Assembly: GCA_949126835.1 (NCBI GenBank)
Contig: OX421498.1
Coordinates: forward strand, 31,584,081 to 31,648,080
Source of the DNA: Anisus vortex
Taxonomy: Eukaryota > Mollusca > Gastropoda > Planorbidae
Direction of reading: 5' to 3'
Length of the DNA: 64,000 nt
Part shown: one piece after another, positions 11,251 to 21,896 of the stretch
How the letters are laid out: each line of letters opens with the position of its first letter
Position numbering within the stretch: position 1 is the first letter of the stretch
Program-made: the position numbers and the translations under genes
Notes under the pieces: model-generated
What the model was told of the DNA's origin: nothing
Databases searched by the model: none
The model's input: the letters and a program-made list of their open reading frames with translations, nothing else

Positions 11251-11643
11251 GATAACCAGTGGATATACCAGACGATAACCAGTGGATATACTAGACGATA
11301 ACCAGTGGATATACCAGACGATAACCAGTGGATATACTAGACGATAACCAGTGGATATACTAGACGATAACCAGTGGATATACTAGACGATAACCAGTGC
11401 ATATACTAGACGATAACCAGTGCATATACTAGACGATAACCAGTGCATATACTAGACGATAACCAGTGGATATACCAGACGATAACCAGTGGATATACTA
11501 GACGATAACCAGTGCATATACTAGACGATAACCAGTGGATATACCAGACGATAACCAGTGGATATACTAGACGATAACCAGTGGATATACTAGACGATAA
11601 CCAGTGGATATACCAGACGATAACCAGTGGATATACTAGACGA
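11251..11643. repeat. 23-bp minisatellite, left part (about 17 copies)
   Basis: Unit of 23 bp built on gataaccagtggatatac, with variants 'gtgcatatac' and 'ccag'/'ctag'. It ends abruptly at acga where LTR-A begins and resumes at 18581, so the retrotransposon split a pre-existing array. Confidence 0.95.
11640..11643. other. Target-site duplication of LTR-A, left
   Basis: The 4 bp acga precede the 5' LTR and recur right after the 3' LTR at 18581-18584. Because the array reads '...gacgataacc', the duplication could also be counted as 5 bp. Confidence 0.8.
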
Positions 11644-12675
11644 TGTTACGAAACGTAAATTCCCTACATTGTAATGTTAATAAACCAACTAAATCATTTA
11701 AGCGAATTGCGTTTAAACGATATAAATATTTCTCAGCTCACGGTTTTCCCCGGGTTTTTCCTAACCTAATTAAAGCATTATTGTTTTATTAACCTCGATA
11801 AAAACATGAACTGTGCACGCGAATACAGCATGTCAAGGTCGTCCGGTCTCTCCTTATTTTGTTAGAGCATTATTGCTTGTTCTTAATAAAAAGTATCTGT
11901 TCACGCAGTCAGCACGCAGGCTTGATTAAAATTCTCGTGTCACTAGGCTGTCGGGTTTTTCCAACGATTGACCCGTAATATATTTCTACGCGATTCGACC
12001 TTTTAGTCAGTTCTTGGCTTGCATTCGATCTAGTAACATCAAATATTCTCCGCTCTGAGTATCATTTCTATTTGATTTGTATTATGGAAAATTTATTATT
12101 CTACTATTAACCACAATGCTATATGTTCATTGAGGATATTCATTACTAATTGGAATATGTGTATTTCTTGATTGTGTATATAATATTATTTGGATTCCTA
12201 CTGGATTGATGTTGTAAATTAAACCAAATTTATCGTTGCTTTCTACACAACTTGGTTAACGTCAATATTTCAAAGTTATATACATGTGTGTATGTGTAAT
12301 ATTTATACAACTATTTTAATAATCTACACTACCACTCAACATCGAGGTTCTTGCTGTATAATATGAGCCACACCAATAATTATACATGAAGTAAATCAAC
12401 TGAAAACTCTAAAGCTACGTTATGTGAATTGCCAGGGGATACTAAGAACCACGGAATACTCTAGACAACTACAAATAAACTTCAGAATGATATAATAAGA
12501 TCTTCACTAATACAAGGATACTCACACTAATAATAACAATACTATAACTATCATTTTTCATAAATTGAATGGGGGCTCTAGCCGTAATAACATTATAAAT
12601 CATAATTATACTTGTGTGATCTAAATAGAAGGTCTCATCCATAATTTCTTATGGTGAATAAATTGCCTTGTAATA
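11644..12675 (+). repeat. 5' LTR of LTR-A (1032 bp)
   Basis: Begins TGTTACG and ends GTAATA, a weak inverted pair (TGTTA/TAATA; most LTRs end CA). Identical by eye to 17549-18580. A TATA-like tataaat at 11721 and an aataaa at 11885 may be the promoter and polyadenylation signals. Unusually, a primer-site-like tgggggctc lies inside it at 12570-12578. Confidence 0.93.
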
Positions 12676-12678
12676 AAA

Positions 12679-12699
12679 TGGGTTTTGCTCGTCAGTGAT
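12679..12699 (+). other. Probable primer-binding site of LTR-A (degenerate tRNA-Pro type)
   Basis: Three bases after the LTR edge the sequence starts tggg and contains gctcgtc, the core of the tRNA-Pro primer site seen intact in LTR-B. Four T's separate the two blocks, so the match is poor. The site is inferred mainly from position. Confidence 0.4.
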
Positions 12700-13080
12700 T
12701 TACTAACAAACGTTTAGAGGATTTACTTCAACTTCAAGAATCGTTATACTATTTACACAAACTATTTACAACTGCCGTAATACATACTCGTAACTTGGAT
12801 GGATTGTGTTGGAAAATATGAACAATATACAATATACTAAAGATTGTGATTGAATTGAACATTGCTATTGAGAATCGGAAAACTTAACTATTCAGCCTGG
12901 AAAATTATCTTGTGTATTACCTTATCAAACAAAGTAACTCTAAGAAAGTATTATTTTTATGACCTTGTTGTGACAAATCTGAACTGTGTGGTGTAGTGAA
13001 TTATTCAAAGGACAGAAAGTAAGTTGGACTCTTTATTGTATTATTAACAAGATTTATAGTAACTTTTAATAATATATAAA
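12700..13080 (+). other. Untranslated leader of LTR-A
   Basis: About 380 bp of AT-rich sequence between the primer site and the gag start. No upstream frame of note. The first ATG of the long frame follows 'taatatataaa'. Confidence 0.6.
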
Positions 13081-16000
13081 ATGGAAGCCACAAATAATCT
13101 TACATTGGATCCAGAGATATTTGATCTAACCTCAGAACAGCTTAATAAAATGTCAATGATACAATTAAAAGAATTGGCTAAATCATTGGGCATTTCTATC
13201 ACAGAAACTAGGCCATCAAAAACTAAATTACTTCAAGAGGTAACTGAGTGTTTAAGAAAACAAGGTACACTAATTATTGAAGAAACTACTGCTAATGATA
13301 ACATTAATGATGAATCAGATGATGAATTACCTTTTCCTATAACACAAAGAGTGAAGCATACAACTGGTGAATTAAGTGAAGAATTGAAATTTAAACTTGA
13401 GTTAAGAAAGATGGAATTAGAGATGGAAAGAGAAAACAAGAGAATTGAGATGGAAAGAGAAAGAGAAAGCCAGAGAATTGAGATGGAAAGAGAAATAGCA
13501 AGAGAGAAAATAGCAAGCCAAGAAAGAATTGAGCTAGCAAGGTCTCGTACGTCAAATCATTCGAATGCAAGCTCTGAAGCAGATGCAGAACTGTATAAGT
13601 TTAAGAAACATATTCCAGTTTTTGAAGATAATTCGGTGGAAGAGTTCTTCATGATTTTCGAGAGAAACGCTAGAGACTATCAATTTCCCGAGGGCAAGAA
13701 AGCTATACTCCTACGCTCAGCTCTGAACAAAGGAAAGGCACTTGATGTTGTATTAAGTCTTACTGAAGAGGAATTGTATGATTATGAACTGATCAAGAAT
13801 AGAGTACTGCTAAGTTATGCATTGACACCTGAAAAATATAGGAAAGTGTTTCGTGAGTCTAAGAAAGAACAGGAACAATCCCATGTTGATTTTCTAAGAC
13901 AGAAAAAGAAATATTTTGAAAGATGGATTCGATCCAAAGGTGTAAACAAAGACTTTGATAAATTAGCTAATCTTATGCTAATGGAAGACTTTAACAATAA
14001 CATCAGAGGTGATGTAAGAATACATTTAGCAGACAAAGGTGTAGAACAAGTAGAAACAGCAGCAGTAATGGCAGACGAATATGTTATTATCCATTCCAGC
14101 AATAAATTTGCAACAGTAGATAAATCTAAATTCCAGAATCGAGATATGAAGGTAGAAAAGAAAACCATAAATCCAAATGAATCCTATCAATCAAAGAGAC
14201 ATCAGCAGAGCAATGAAGGTCCAACAAATTCCAAGCCAACCTGTAGCCATTGTAAACGAATTGGACATACTAAGGAAAAGTGCTGGATATTGAATGGGAA
14301 CCCGAATAAAAAGAATGTTGTCTTATCGTATGTAGCAATGCCAAAACAAAGAACTCATGTAAATGTAAAGAAGGATGTTAGAACTCAAACAGAGATACCT
14401 AGTGCTAATGCAGATAACCTGACAAAACACACGTATCTAGGAAACTTGAAACCAGAAATAGTTCCTGAAATAGAGACAATGGTTTTCAATAATTCTAATT
14501 CTAATCTGAGCTCCAAGGAGTCTATATCAGATAGAACCACCATGAGTACTAAACATACCTCTTACAAAAATAACTTGGATACAGATCTCATCGATACTGA
14601 GATACCAAGCAATTGTTTACCATTCATTGAAGAAGGTACCGTGTCATCCATAATAAATGGTGTCACTAGTGAAAAGAACATCAGAATACTCCGTGATACA
14701 GGGGCTGAGGTTTCACTACTTTTAGAGAATACTGTTCCTACGTCACAATCGACATATACAGGACAGGATCTTACTATTCAAGGTGTATCAAGGAAAAATG
14801 TACAAGTTCCTTTGCATCAAATACAGCTGAAGAGTGCGTACTTCACTGGAAATGTAGTTGTGGGTGTGTACAAATCACTTCCGTTTAAAGGCGTTTCTTT
14901 AATACTGGGAAATGATATTGCTGGAGATGTGGTGCATTCCATATCCAAGAAAAAACAATACCTCAATAAAAGTGAGAGCTTTATCAAACCTATATGCATC
15001 GTCACGAGAGGTATGGCCCAACAACAAAAGTCTGTCGAAACCATGTCAAAGTCAAAAATAGAACCAGAAATTGACCTACAGGCAACTTTCCTGGCTGACA
15101 TCTTGAGTGGTCCCTCAGTCAAGACTACTGAAAGTAATTTGTCACCTCGACAATTACTCCTATTAGAACAGAATAGAGATTCAGGAATTAAACACCTGAA
15201 GAAAAAGGTGATAACTGAACAGGAGGCAGAAACTAAAGGAAATGGATTTTTTCTGAAGGAGGGAATATTAATGCAAAAATGGAGAGATGTGAAATGTGAT
15301 AATGACAATTGCAGAGAAGGAAGTCAGATTGTGGTACCAGCCATATATCGTAATGACATCTTACACATGGCTCATGACACGCCATATGCTGGTCATCTAG
15401 GAGTGAACAAGACTTACCGTCGAATTCTTCCGTACTTCTATTGGCCTGGACTACATCGTGACGTCACAAAATACTGCAAGTCATGCAATACATGCCAGAT
15501 AGTTGGTAAGCCTAACCAGACTATACCGGTAGCACCTCTAAAGCCAATACCCGCCTTTGCAGAACCATTTAGCCACTTGCTAATAGACTGTGTAGGTCCT
15601 TTGCCTAAAACAAAGACAGGACACCAGTACTTATTCACTATAATGTGCACTGCCACGAGATACCCTGAAGCTATTCCGCTACGCACCATTAACGCAGATA
15701 AGATATCTGACGCACTGATTGCATTTTGTTCAAGATACGGTCTTCCAAAGACTATACAGTCAGACCAAGGATCTAACTTTACATCAAAGCTGTTTAACCA
15801 GGTCTTAAAGAAACTAGGCATCCAACATGCAACTTCAACTGCGTACCATCCGCAAAGCCAAGGTGCCCTAGAAAGATATCATCAGACTCTGAAAACCATG
15901 CTCCGCACATACTGTTTTGAGAACACTGAAGACTGGGATCGCGGTATTCCATTCGCTCTTTTCGCGACTAGAGAAACTGTGCAGGAATCTCTTGGATTCA

Positions 16001-16737
16001 GTCCGTTCGAGTTAGTGTTTGGACATTCAGTTCGAGGACCTCTAAAACTGTTGCAGGAAACCTTGTTAAATTCTGATGAAGAGACTGGACTCGTAGCTTA
16101 TGTGGAACAATTTAGCAATAGAATCTATCATGCTTTTAATCATGTTAAAGATAATCTTTTGCAGGCTCAGAAAAGAATGAAAGGGTACTATGATGTCAAG
16201 GCCAGATCCCGATGTTTCCATCCTGGTGATAAAGTCCTCATGTTGACCCAATTGTCTGGACAACCCCTGAGTGCAAAATATACAGGACCATATCAGGTTT
16301 TAGATATAATCAGTGATGTAACATACATTGTAAAAACCCCTGATAGAAGGAAAACACAGAGACTGTGCCATATAAACATGCTAAAACCTTATGTTGTTAG
16401 GGAAGAACAAACTGACATTAGGCCAGTGAGTGCTATCATAACTGTTGAAACACCCCCGCCTAAATTTAAAAAGACAATCATAGAAAGTAAACTTCAAAAC
16501 ACTGAAGCACTTAAAAACCTCAATGATAAACTGGCACATCTAGACTCAGGTGAACAGACTTCTATCAAGGGTTTAATCTATGATCATGTAAATTTGTTTA
16601 GTGATGTTCCTAACAAAACAACTTTGGTTACCCATGATGTAGTTTTAAAAGATGATAATGTTAAACCTGTCAAACAACATCCGTATAGGGTTAATCCCAT
16701 ACGACTTAAGAATAACTTACGTATTGGTAAAAGATAA
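13081..16737 (+). CDS. Gag-PR-IN polyprotein of LTR-A, truncated at RT
   Basis: A 1218-residue single frame. An N-terminal SAP-like helix-loop-helix segment (about residues 17-60) precedes a Glu/Arg coiled coil (about 105-155). The capsid-like region has a SCAN-like part around 250-340. A CCHC zinc knuckle uses C388, C391, H396 and C401. Protease has DTG at 539-541. Integrase has the HHCC finger (H765, H772, C802, C805) and catalytic D836, D895, E931 with D-X35-E spacing, followed by a GPY module at 1069-1071. From about 1120 the protein matches the RT-proximal linker and first RT residues of LTR-B, stops matching near 1208 and ends at a stop. Just past the junction another frame reads a short RNase H C-terminal tail (ADTLSRM, stop), so the deletion is also out of frame. 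Gag, PR and IN appear intact. Confidence 0.93.
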   Translation: MEATNNLTLDPEIFDLTSEQLNKMSMIQLKELAKSLGISITETRPSKTKLLQEVTECLRKQGTLIIEETTANDNINDESDDELPFPITQRVKHTTGELSEELKFKLELRKMELEMERENKRIEMERERESQRIEMEREIAREKIASQERIELARSRTSNHSNASSEADAELYKFKKHIPVFEDNSVEEFFMIFERNARDYQFPEGKKAILLRSALNKGKALDVVLSLTEEELYDYELIKNRVLLSYALTPEKYRKVFRESKKEQEQSHVDFLRQKKKYFERWIRSKGVNKDFDKLANLMLMEDFNNNIRGDVRIHLADKGVEQVETAAVMADEYVIIHSSNKFATVDKSKFQNRDMKVEKKTINPNESYQSKRHQQSNEGPTNSKPTCSHCKRIGHTKEKCWILNGNPNKKNVVLSYVAMPKQRTHVNVKKDVRTQTEIPSANADNLTKHTYLGNLKPEIVPEIETMVFNNSNSNLSSKESISDRTTMSTKHTSYKNNLDTDLIDTEIPSNCLPFIEEGTVSSIINGVTSEKNIRILRDTGAEVSLLLENTVPTSQSTYTGQDLTIQGVSRKNVQVPLHQIQLKSAYFTGNVVVGVYKSLPFKGVSLILGNDIAGDVVHSISKKKQYLNKSESFIKPICIVTRGMAQQQKSVETMSKSKIEPEIDLQATFLADILSGPSVKTTESNLSPRQLLLLEQNRDSGIKHLKKKVITEQEAETKGNGFFLKEGILMQKWRDVKCDNDNCREGSQIVVPAIYRNDILHMAHDTPYAGHLGVNKTYRRILPYFYWPGLHRDVTKYCKSCNTCQIVGKPNQTIPVAPLKPIPAFAEPFSHLLIDCVGPLPKTKTGHQYLFTIMCTATRYPEAIPLRTINADKISDALIAFCSRYGLPKTIQSDQGSNFTSKLFNQVLKKLGIQHATSTAYHPQSQGALERYHQTLKTMLRTYCFENTEDWDRGIPFALFATRETVQESLGFSPFELVFGHSVRGPLKLLQETLLNSDEETGLVAYVEQFSNRIYHAFNHVKDNLLQAQKRMKGYYDVKARSRCFHPGDKVLMLTQLSGQPLSAKYTGPYQVLDIISDVTYIVKTPDRRKTQRLCHINMLKPYVVREEQTDIRPVSAIITVETPPPKFKKTIIESKLQNTEALKNLNDKLAHLDSGEQTSIKGLIYDHVNLFSDVPNKTTLVTHDVVLKDDNVKPVKQHPYRVNPIRLKNNLRIGKR

Positions 16738-16780
16738 CATCGTCGCGGACACCCTATCGCGCATGTAACAAATGTATAAG
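16690..16780 (+). other. RT/RNase H deletion junction in LTR-A
   Basis: Upstream bases match the start of RT (KQHPYR...NP) in LTR-B. From about 16725 the DNA matches the very end of RNase H in a shifted frame, ending with a stop codon at 16765-16767. An extra A in an A-run relative to LTR-B contributes the shift. About 15 bp between the two matches fit neither side clearly. By comparison, residues 1227-1613 of the LTR-B protein have no counterpart. Confidence 0.8.
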
Positions 16781-17548
16781 GGGATAGATAACTACATGTA
16801 TATATTCTGGTAATCCTAACTAAGAGAATTGGATCATTTAAAATATAAATGCATGAATATATGAATGTGTTGTGATTATTTTATGCAATATCTTATGCCT
16901 TATTTTATGCCATGAATATTTCCATTTGCTAAAACAAATATTATTATTGTTGTAGAAAAAAAAAAAAAAAAAGAAAGAACCTAATAAGTTACTCATAAAT
17001 ATTATGGATTTATGAACATAATTTTTCTTTATTGGTAAGATAATGAATGAACAGAAATGTACATTCTTATTTTGAAACAATCAAACTATAGTTGTGATTA
17101 TGTAAAAACCAAAATAGAGTAATGTGCATACACTTCACATGCTTACACACTTAAGATTAAATTCTTACTCTTAAGTTTATTTAAATATTAATTTCATTTA
17201 AGTTGAATTAATTAATGATTGAATTGTTTAATATGATAACATTAGTTATGTTGATTTTTACCTTATAAATAAGATGATGATGTTTATAAGGAATGATATC
17301 TCAGAGAGTATAATTTTAGAATAACGCGAACATGTGTTATGGTCTAAGGATAACTTAAGATCCTATATGATGAGGGTTTAATAGAATAAATTATTTCCCT
17401 CACTTGTCTTATTTAACGGACTACCCAGGTGGAGTCAGTTTTTTTTGTATATTGTTTAGAACTAAAGTTAAGTGCAGGCGGTTCTAAAAGAAATTGCACA
17501 CTTCTATTGTTTAGTATGCAATGTTCTTTTCCTTTTGGTATGGGCGAC
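16781..17548 (+). other. 3' noncoding region of LTR-A with possible polypurine tract
   Basis: AT-rich, no env-like frame. An A run lies at 16956-16973. Immediately before the 3' LTR the bases ggtatgggcgac occupy the polypurine-tract position, but they are not purine-pure, so the assignment is weak. Confidence 0.55.
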
Positions 17549-18580
17549 TGTTACGAAACGTAAATTCCCTACATTGTAATGTTAATAAACCAACTAAATC
17601 ATTTAAGCGAATTGCGTTTAAACGATATAAATATTTCTCAGCTCACGGTTTTCCCCGGGTTTTTCCTAACCTAATTAAAGCATTATTGTTTTATTAACCT
17701 CGATAAAAACATGAACTGTGCACGCGAATACAGCATGTCAAGGTCGTCCGGTCTCTCCTTATTTTGTTAGAGCATTATTGCTTGTTCTTAATAAAAAGTA
17801 TCTGTTCACGCAGTCAGCACGCAGGCTTGATTAAAATTCTCGTGTCACTAGGCTGTCGGGTTTTTCCAACGATTGACCCGTAATATATTTCTACGCGATT
17901 CGACCTTTTAGTCAGTTCTTGGCTTGCATTCGATCTAGTAACATCAAATATTCTCCGCTCTGAGTATCATTTCTATTTGATTTGTATTATGGAAAATTTA
18001 TTATTCTACTATTAACCACAATGCTATATGTTCATTGAGGATATTCATTACTAATTGGAATATGTGTATTTCTTGATTGTGTATATAATATTATTTGGAT
18101 TCCTACTGGATTGATGTTGTAAATTAAACCAAATTTATCGTTGCTTTCTACACAACTTGGTTAACGTCAATATTTCAAAGTTATATACATGTGTGTATGT
18201 GTAATATTTATACAACTATTTTAATAATCTACACTACCACTCAACATCGAGGTTCTTGCTGTATAATATGAGCCACACCAATAATTATACATGAAGTAAA
18301 TCAACTGAAAACTCTAAAGCTACGTTATGTGAATTGCCAGGGGATACTAAGAACCACGGAATACTCTAGACAACTACAAATAAACTTCAGAATGATATAA
18401 TAAGATCTTCACTAATACAAGGATACTCACACTAATAATAACAATACTATAACTATCATTTTTCATAAATTGAATGGGGGCTCTAGCCGTAATAACATTA
18501 TAAATCATAATTATACTTGTGTGATCTAAATAGAAGGTCTCATCCATAATTTCTTATGGTGAATAAATTGCCTTGTAATA
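17549..18580 (+). repeat. 3' LTR of LTR-A (1032 bp)
   Basis: Matches the 5' LTR along its whole length with no difference noticed. The right edge is set by the return of the 23-bp minisatellite at 18581. The internal tgggggctc is at 18475-18483. Confidence 0.93.
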
Positions 18581-18989
18581 ACGATAACCAGTGCATATAC
18601 TAGACGATAACCAGTGGATATACTAGACGATAACCAGTGGATATACCAGACGATAACCAGTGGATATACTAGACGATAACCAGTGCATATACTAGACGAT
18701 ATCCAGTGGATATACCAGACGATAACCAGTGGATATACTAGACGATAACCAGTGGATATACTAGACGATAACCAGTGCATATACTAGACGATAACCAGTG
18801 GATATACTAGACGATAACCAGTGCATATACTAGACGATAACCAGTGGATATACTAGACGATAACCAGTGGATATACTAGACGATAACCAGTGCTATACTA
18901 GACGATAACCAGTGGATATACTAGACGATAACCAGTGGATATACTAGACGATAACCAGTGGATATACTAGACGATAATCAGTGGATATG
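18581..18989. repeat. 23-bp minisatellite, right part (about 18 copies)
   Basis: Continuation of the 11251-11643 array beyond LTR-A, beginning with the duplicated acga. It contains single variants such as 'gatatccag' and a one-base-short monomer near 18895. A minus-strand frame across it (18526-18780) is repeat-driven. Confidence 0.95.
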
Positions 18990-19096
18990 CAAGATGACGA
19001 ACGGTGTCAATACAAAATGATGACCGAAGAACTTTCAGGGTTTCGATTGGCGGACTCGCAAGATGACAATAGTTCAATAACTGGACGTTAAATAGG

Positions 19097-19640
19097 CAAA
19101 ACCTCGTGGACACCATTAATGACGTTTAAAAATTAATTTCGAGAGTTTATTTACATCCTTGATGCGGTGCTTACGCCTTTTAGTGGGAAGACGTCTGCTC
19201 CAATAATACTTCTTAAAGTGAGCTCTACGGTTGGCGTGACTTGATCTGAAACTCTACCTCTGCCTCTCTCTCTGGCGACGACTGGACTGTTTAGATTAGC
19301 CAAGTTGCACGACAGCCCAATCCGCCAGAGCGACATGCGCATGCAACACTGCGCAACCGGATATGTCTCAAAACCTCGTGGACACCATTAATGACGTTTA
19401 AAAATTAATTTCGAGAGTTTATTTACATCCTTGATGCGGTGCTTACGCCTTTTAGTGGGAAGACGTCTGCTCCAATAATACTTCTTAAAGTGAGCTCTAC
19501 GGTTGGCGTGACTTGATCTGAAACTCTACCTCTGCCTCTCTCTCTGGCGACGACTGGACTGTTTAGATTAGCCAAGTTGCACGACAGCCCAATCCGCCAG
19601 AGCGACATGCGCATGCAACACTGCGCAACCGGATATGTCT
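19097..19640. repeat. Perfect tandem duplication, 2 x 272 bp
   Basis: 19097-19368 and 19369-19640 appear identical. Each unit starts caaaacctcgtggacacc and ends ggatatgtct. On the minus strand each has a 63-codon frame and an aataaa near its end. The function is unknown; it could be two tandem copies of a short repeat or LTR-like unit, a recent segmental duplication, or an assembly artefact. Confidence 0.9.
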
Positions 19641-20316
19641 CTCAGTCGAACGTGGGCATTTCGCTTCCGTCAAACAACTGCAGTATATACAGTTCAGCTT
19701 AAAACAACATCACACAAATATAATAGTGCCAGAAAGAATGCTTATGGCTTATAGAATAGTGACCGAAAGAAAGTTTATATAGAATAGTGACAAAAAGAAA
19801 GCTTTATAGAACTGTGGCAGAAAGACAGCTTATCGCTACTTATAAATTATTGTATCAAGTTAATGTCGCGTAAATTCCCCTTTAATCTATATTGTATATT
19901 TTCTGCACATTTCATACATAGACTATATGCACATATATATATATATATATATATAAAACACTGTGCACAAGACAATATTATGTCTTTTTAAGGATACAGA
20001 AACTGACCCACCAAAAAAAAAAGGCTACTTAAGCAGACTAATACGATAACATAATACCACTGGTGCGACATATGAATATTGAACACAGTGGAGTGAACGC
20101 CATCCCCCCACTTCTTACCCTTAGAGGAAACAGTGACTTTTGTTACATCAGCAAACCTAAAGAAATGTCAAAGGGTCGGGTACCATCATGTTTTATTGAT
20201 GTCATCTACTTAGTCAATATAATGGTACCGTTTTCCCGCAATGCCAAAAATTCTCGCAGAGAATGTACAAGCTCTTTCTGGCAAGTCAAAAGTGTTAAGG
20301 TTATTATATAATGTCT
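19641..20316. other. Gene-free stretch with short repeats
   Basis: A degenerate repeat of about 30 bp around 'agaaagaaagcttatag' (19728-19830) and an (AT)n tract at 19935-19955. An 82-codon plus-strand frame at 20063 has no recognisable motif. Confidence 0.5.
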
Positions 20317-20327
20317 TTTCTAAAGTA

Positions 20328-20615
20328 GGGGCCCCTAGGGGCACGGGGGGCGAGCTACTGGCGTACCGAAGGTCCTGTGTTCGAATCCTGGTGCAGGCTA
20401 AGATTTTTTTCCCGAGTCTGGAGGGTGTCCCTGAGTCTACGCAGTCTACTGAGTCTGATGGGTAACTGACCTTAGTTGGGGTAAAGTAAATGCGGCTGTG
20501 TATTGTGCTGGCCACACAATCACCTAGTATGTCGTAGCCACAGAAACTGGTGAATGCTGCTTCACCGGCCCTATCATATGGATCAATTTGGTACGACAGG
20601 ATACTTTACTCTACA
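20328..20615 (+). mobile_element. SINE-A copy with 11-bp target duplication
   Basis: Head with B box in 'gtgttcgaatcctgg', an 'agatttttttcccgagtctgg' type linker, and body blocks 'gtcgtagccacagaaactgg' and gatcaatttggtacg. The flanking direct repeat is tttctaaagta at 20317-20327 and 20616-20626. The A-box region is altered (gggggcgagctact). Confidence 0.92.
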
Positions 20616-20626
20616 TTTCTAAAGTA

Positions 20627-21398
20627 AGCCAAATTAATAAAAATAAAACCCTAGATTTCGGATTCAAATGAGCATAGGTATAAGTCCGTTTGATAATGCA
20701 ATATACACACCAATGGACACCAACGGTGTTAATTATCGTAATTAGTTTCATTACCTTAGAATCAAACTAACACTTTTCAATATTTTACTTTATTGATTAT
20801 TTAACTTCACAGAAAGAAAAAAAAATCACAAAAAATCAACACAATTTATAAGTACTCTAGGCCTACAAAATAATGCTTTGATACTACATAATCCTTCATT
20901 TTATACAGTTTAGTATTTAACGGACGCCTCCGTCTCGCTTTACCAACAAGTCCGCAAAATTAGAGTTTTACGATATACACGTATTTCTTACGTATAAAAT
21001 ATGAGGTATGTATTATGTATTATGAGGTATATTATGTATGATCTGTGCGACTTTTTTTCATTCACAGTTATGTTGCAGCTATACTATGAATTTATGAGTT
21101 CAAGAATCTTGTTAAAACTGTTTTAAACGCCCACAACGAAGGCAAAACTTTTGCATCCGCAAGTTCAATTTGCAAAAACACAACTTGCCTATTGTTTTGT
21201 AAATAGTTCGGAAATCGCTCCGCATTTGACATTAAATTAAAACGTCTGAATTACAGCGAACTACTTCCGAAGAAACCTGCATCCGGAAGGGATCAAACGC
21301 GCTCTATTTCGGTCATACACACCGAAAAAATGAAGGATGCATAATAATACAGCACTTGCGCCTTAATAAATTCATTTGCTACACTATCTTATACATTA
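20627..21398. other. AT-rich gene-free stretch
   Basis: No supported gene. Short direct repeats of 'tatgaggtatattatgta' type occur near 21000-21040. Confidence 0.5.
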
Positions 21399-21715
21399 CA
21401 GGCGCTCCTTCTATAAAGAAGATTATTGCGTCCTACGCTCATCCGTGGTCCGAGTCTAGTCTTGCATTTATATTATGTATATAAATTATGTTAATTTACT
21501 GGTTTACCTGGTTTTTTTTTTCTTCAGGCAACCCATTCCAAGCCCGGATGCCACTCGGGAAGAAAGAGTACTTATATGTATTTGTTCTCGCATAAGGGAT
21601 AAGGAAAGTGTTTTTGTCCTTATGTTTCTCTGAGCATTGCAACAAGATTGTTATTGTGTTTTTCTTTTCTAAATGAGAGTTTAATGCCTTATGTATTATC
21701 ACTACTTTACTCTTT
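21399..21715 (-). mobile_element. LINE-A 3' end (5'-truncated non-LTR retrotransposon)
   Basis: The minus strand encodes the C-terminal end of a reverse-transcriptase ORF: a 68-residue frame containing 'YKYSFFPSGIRAWNGLPEE', the terminal signature common in CR1/Jockey-like LINE ORF2 proteins. It is followed by a 3' untranslated region that recurs at 51464 and 59302. The 3' end lies at the left, near ttacaggcgctccttct. The polymerase core is absent, as usual for 5'-truncated copies. Confidence 0.75.
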
Positions 21716-21896
21716 GCCCTTCCTTGTTTCTATCGGCTTACCCATGTACTTCTTTGTTGGTGGTTCACAATCATTCTGTGAAGTTATTGCCTAAGGGTTG
21801 AATAATAGTTCAGATGTCTCACAACCAGGTTAAATAGATAGTTATAGGTTAAATAGATAGTTATAAAAGGTTTTCTACATTTTTACAAATAACTGC

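Larger units (their letters stand above)
11644..18580 (+). mobile_element. LTR-A: Gmr1-like Ty3/Gypsy retrotransposon, RT/RNase H deleted
   Basis: A 6937-bp element: 5' LTR (11644-12675), leader, one gag-pol frame (13081-16737), 3' noncoding region, 3' LTR (17549-18580). Domain order is Gag, protease, integrase, then a stump of reverse transcriptase. Integrase before RT defines the Gmr1-like group within Gypsy. I found no difference between the LTRs by eye, so insertion is recent. No env frame is present. Compared with LTR-B, about 1.16 kb covering nearly all of RT and RNase H is absent, so this copy cannot supply its own reverse transcriptase. It may have been mobilised in trans by a relative, or lost the segment after insertion. 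Confidence 0.95.

Noticed and set aside
13815..15821. Minus-strand frames of 117-163 codons within LTR-A
   Set aside because: Shadows of the gag-pol frame on the opposite strand.
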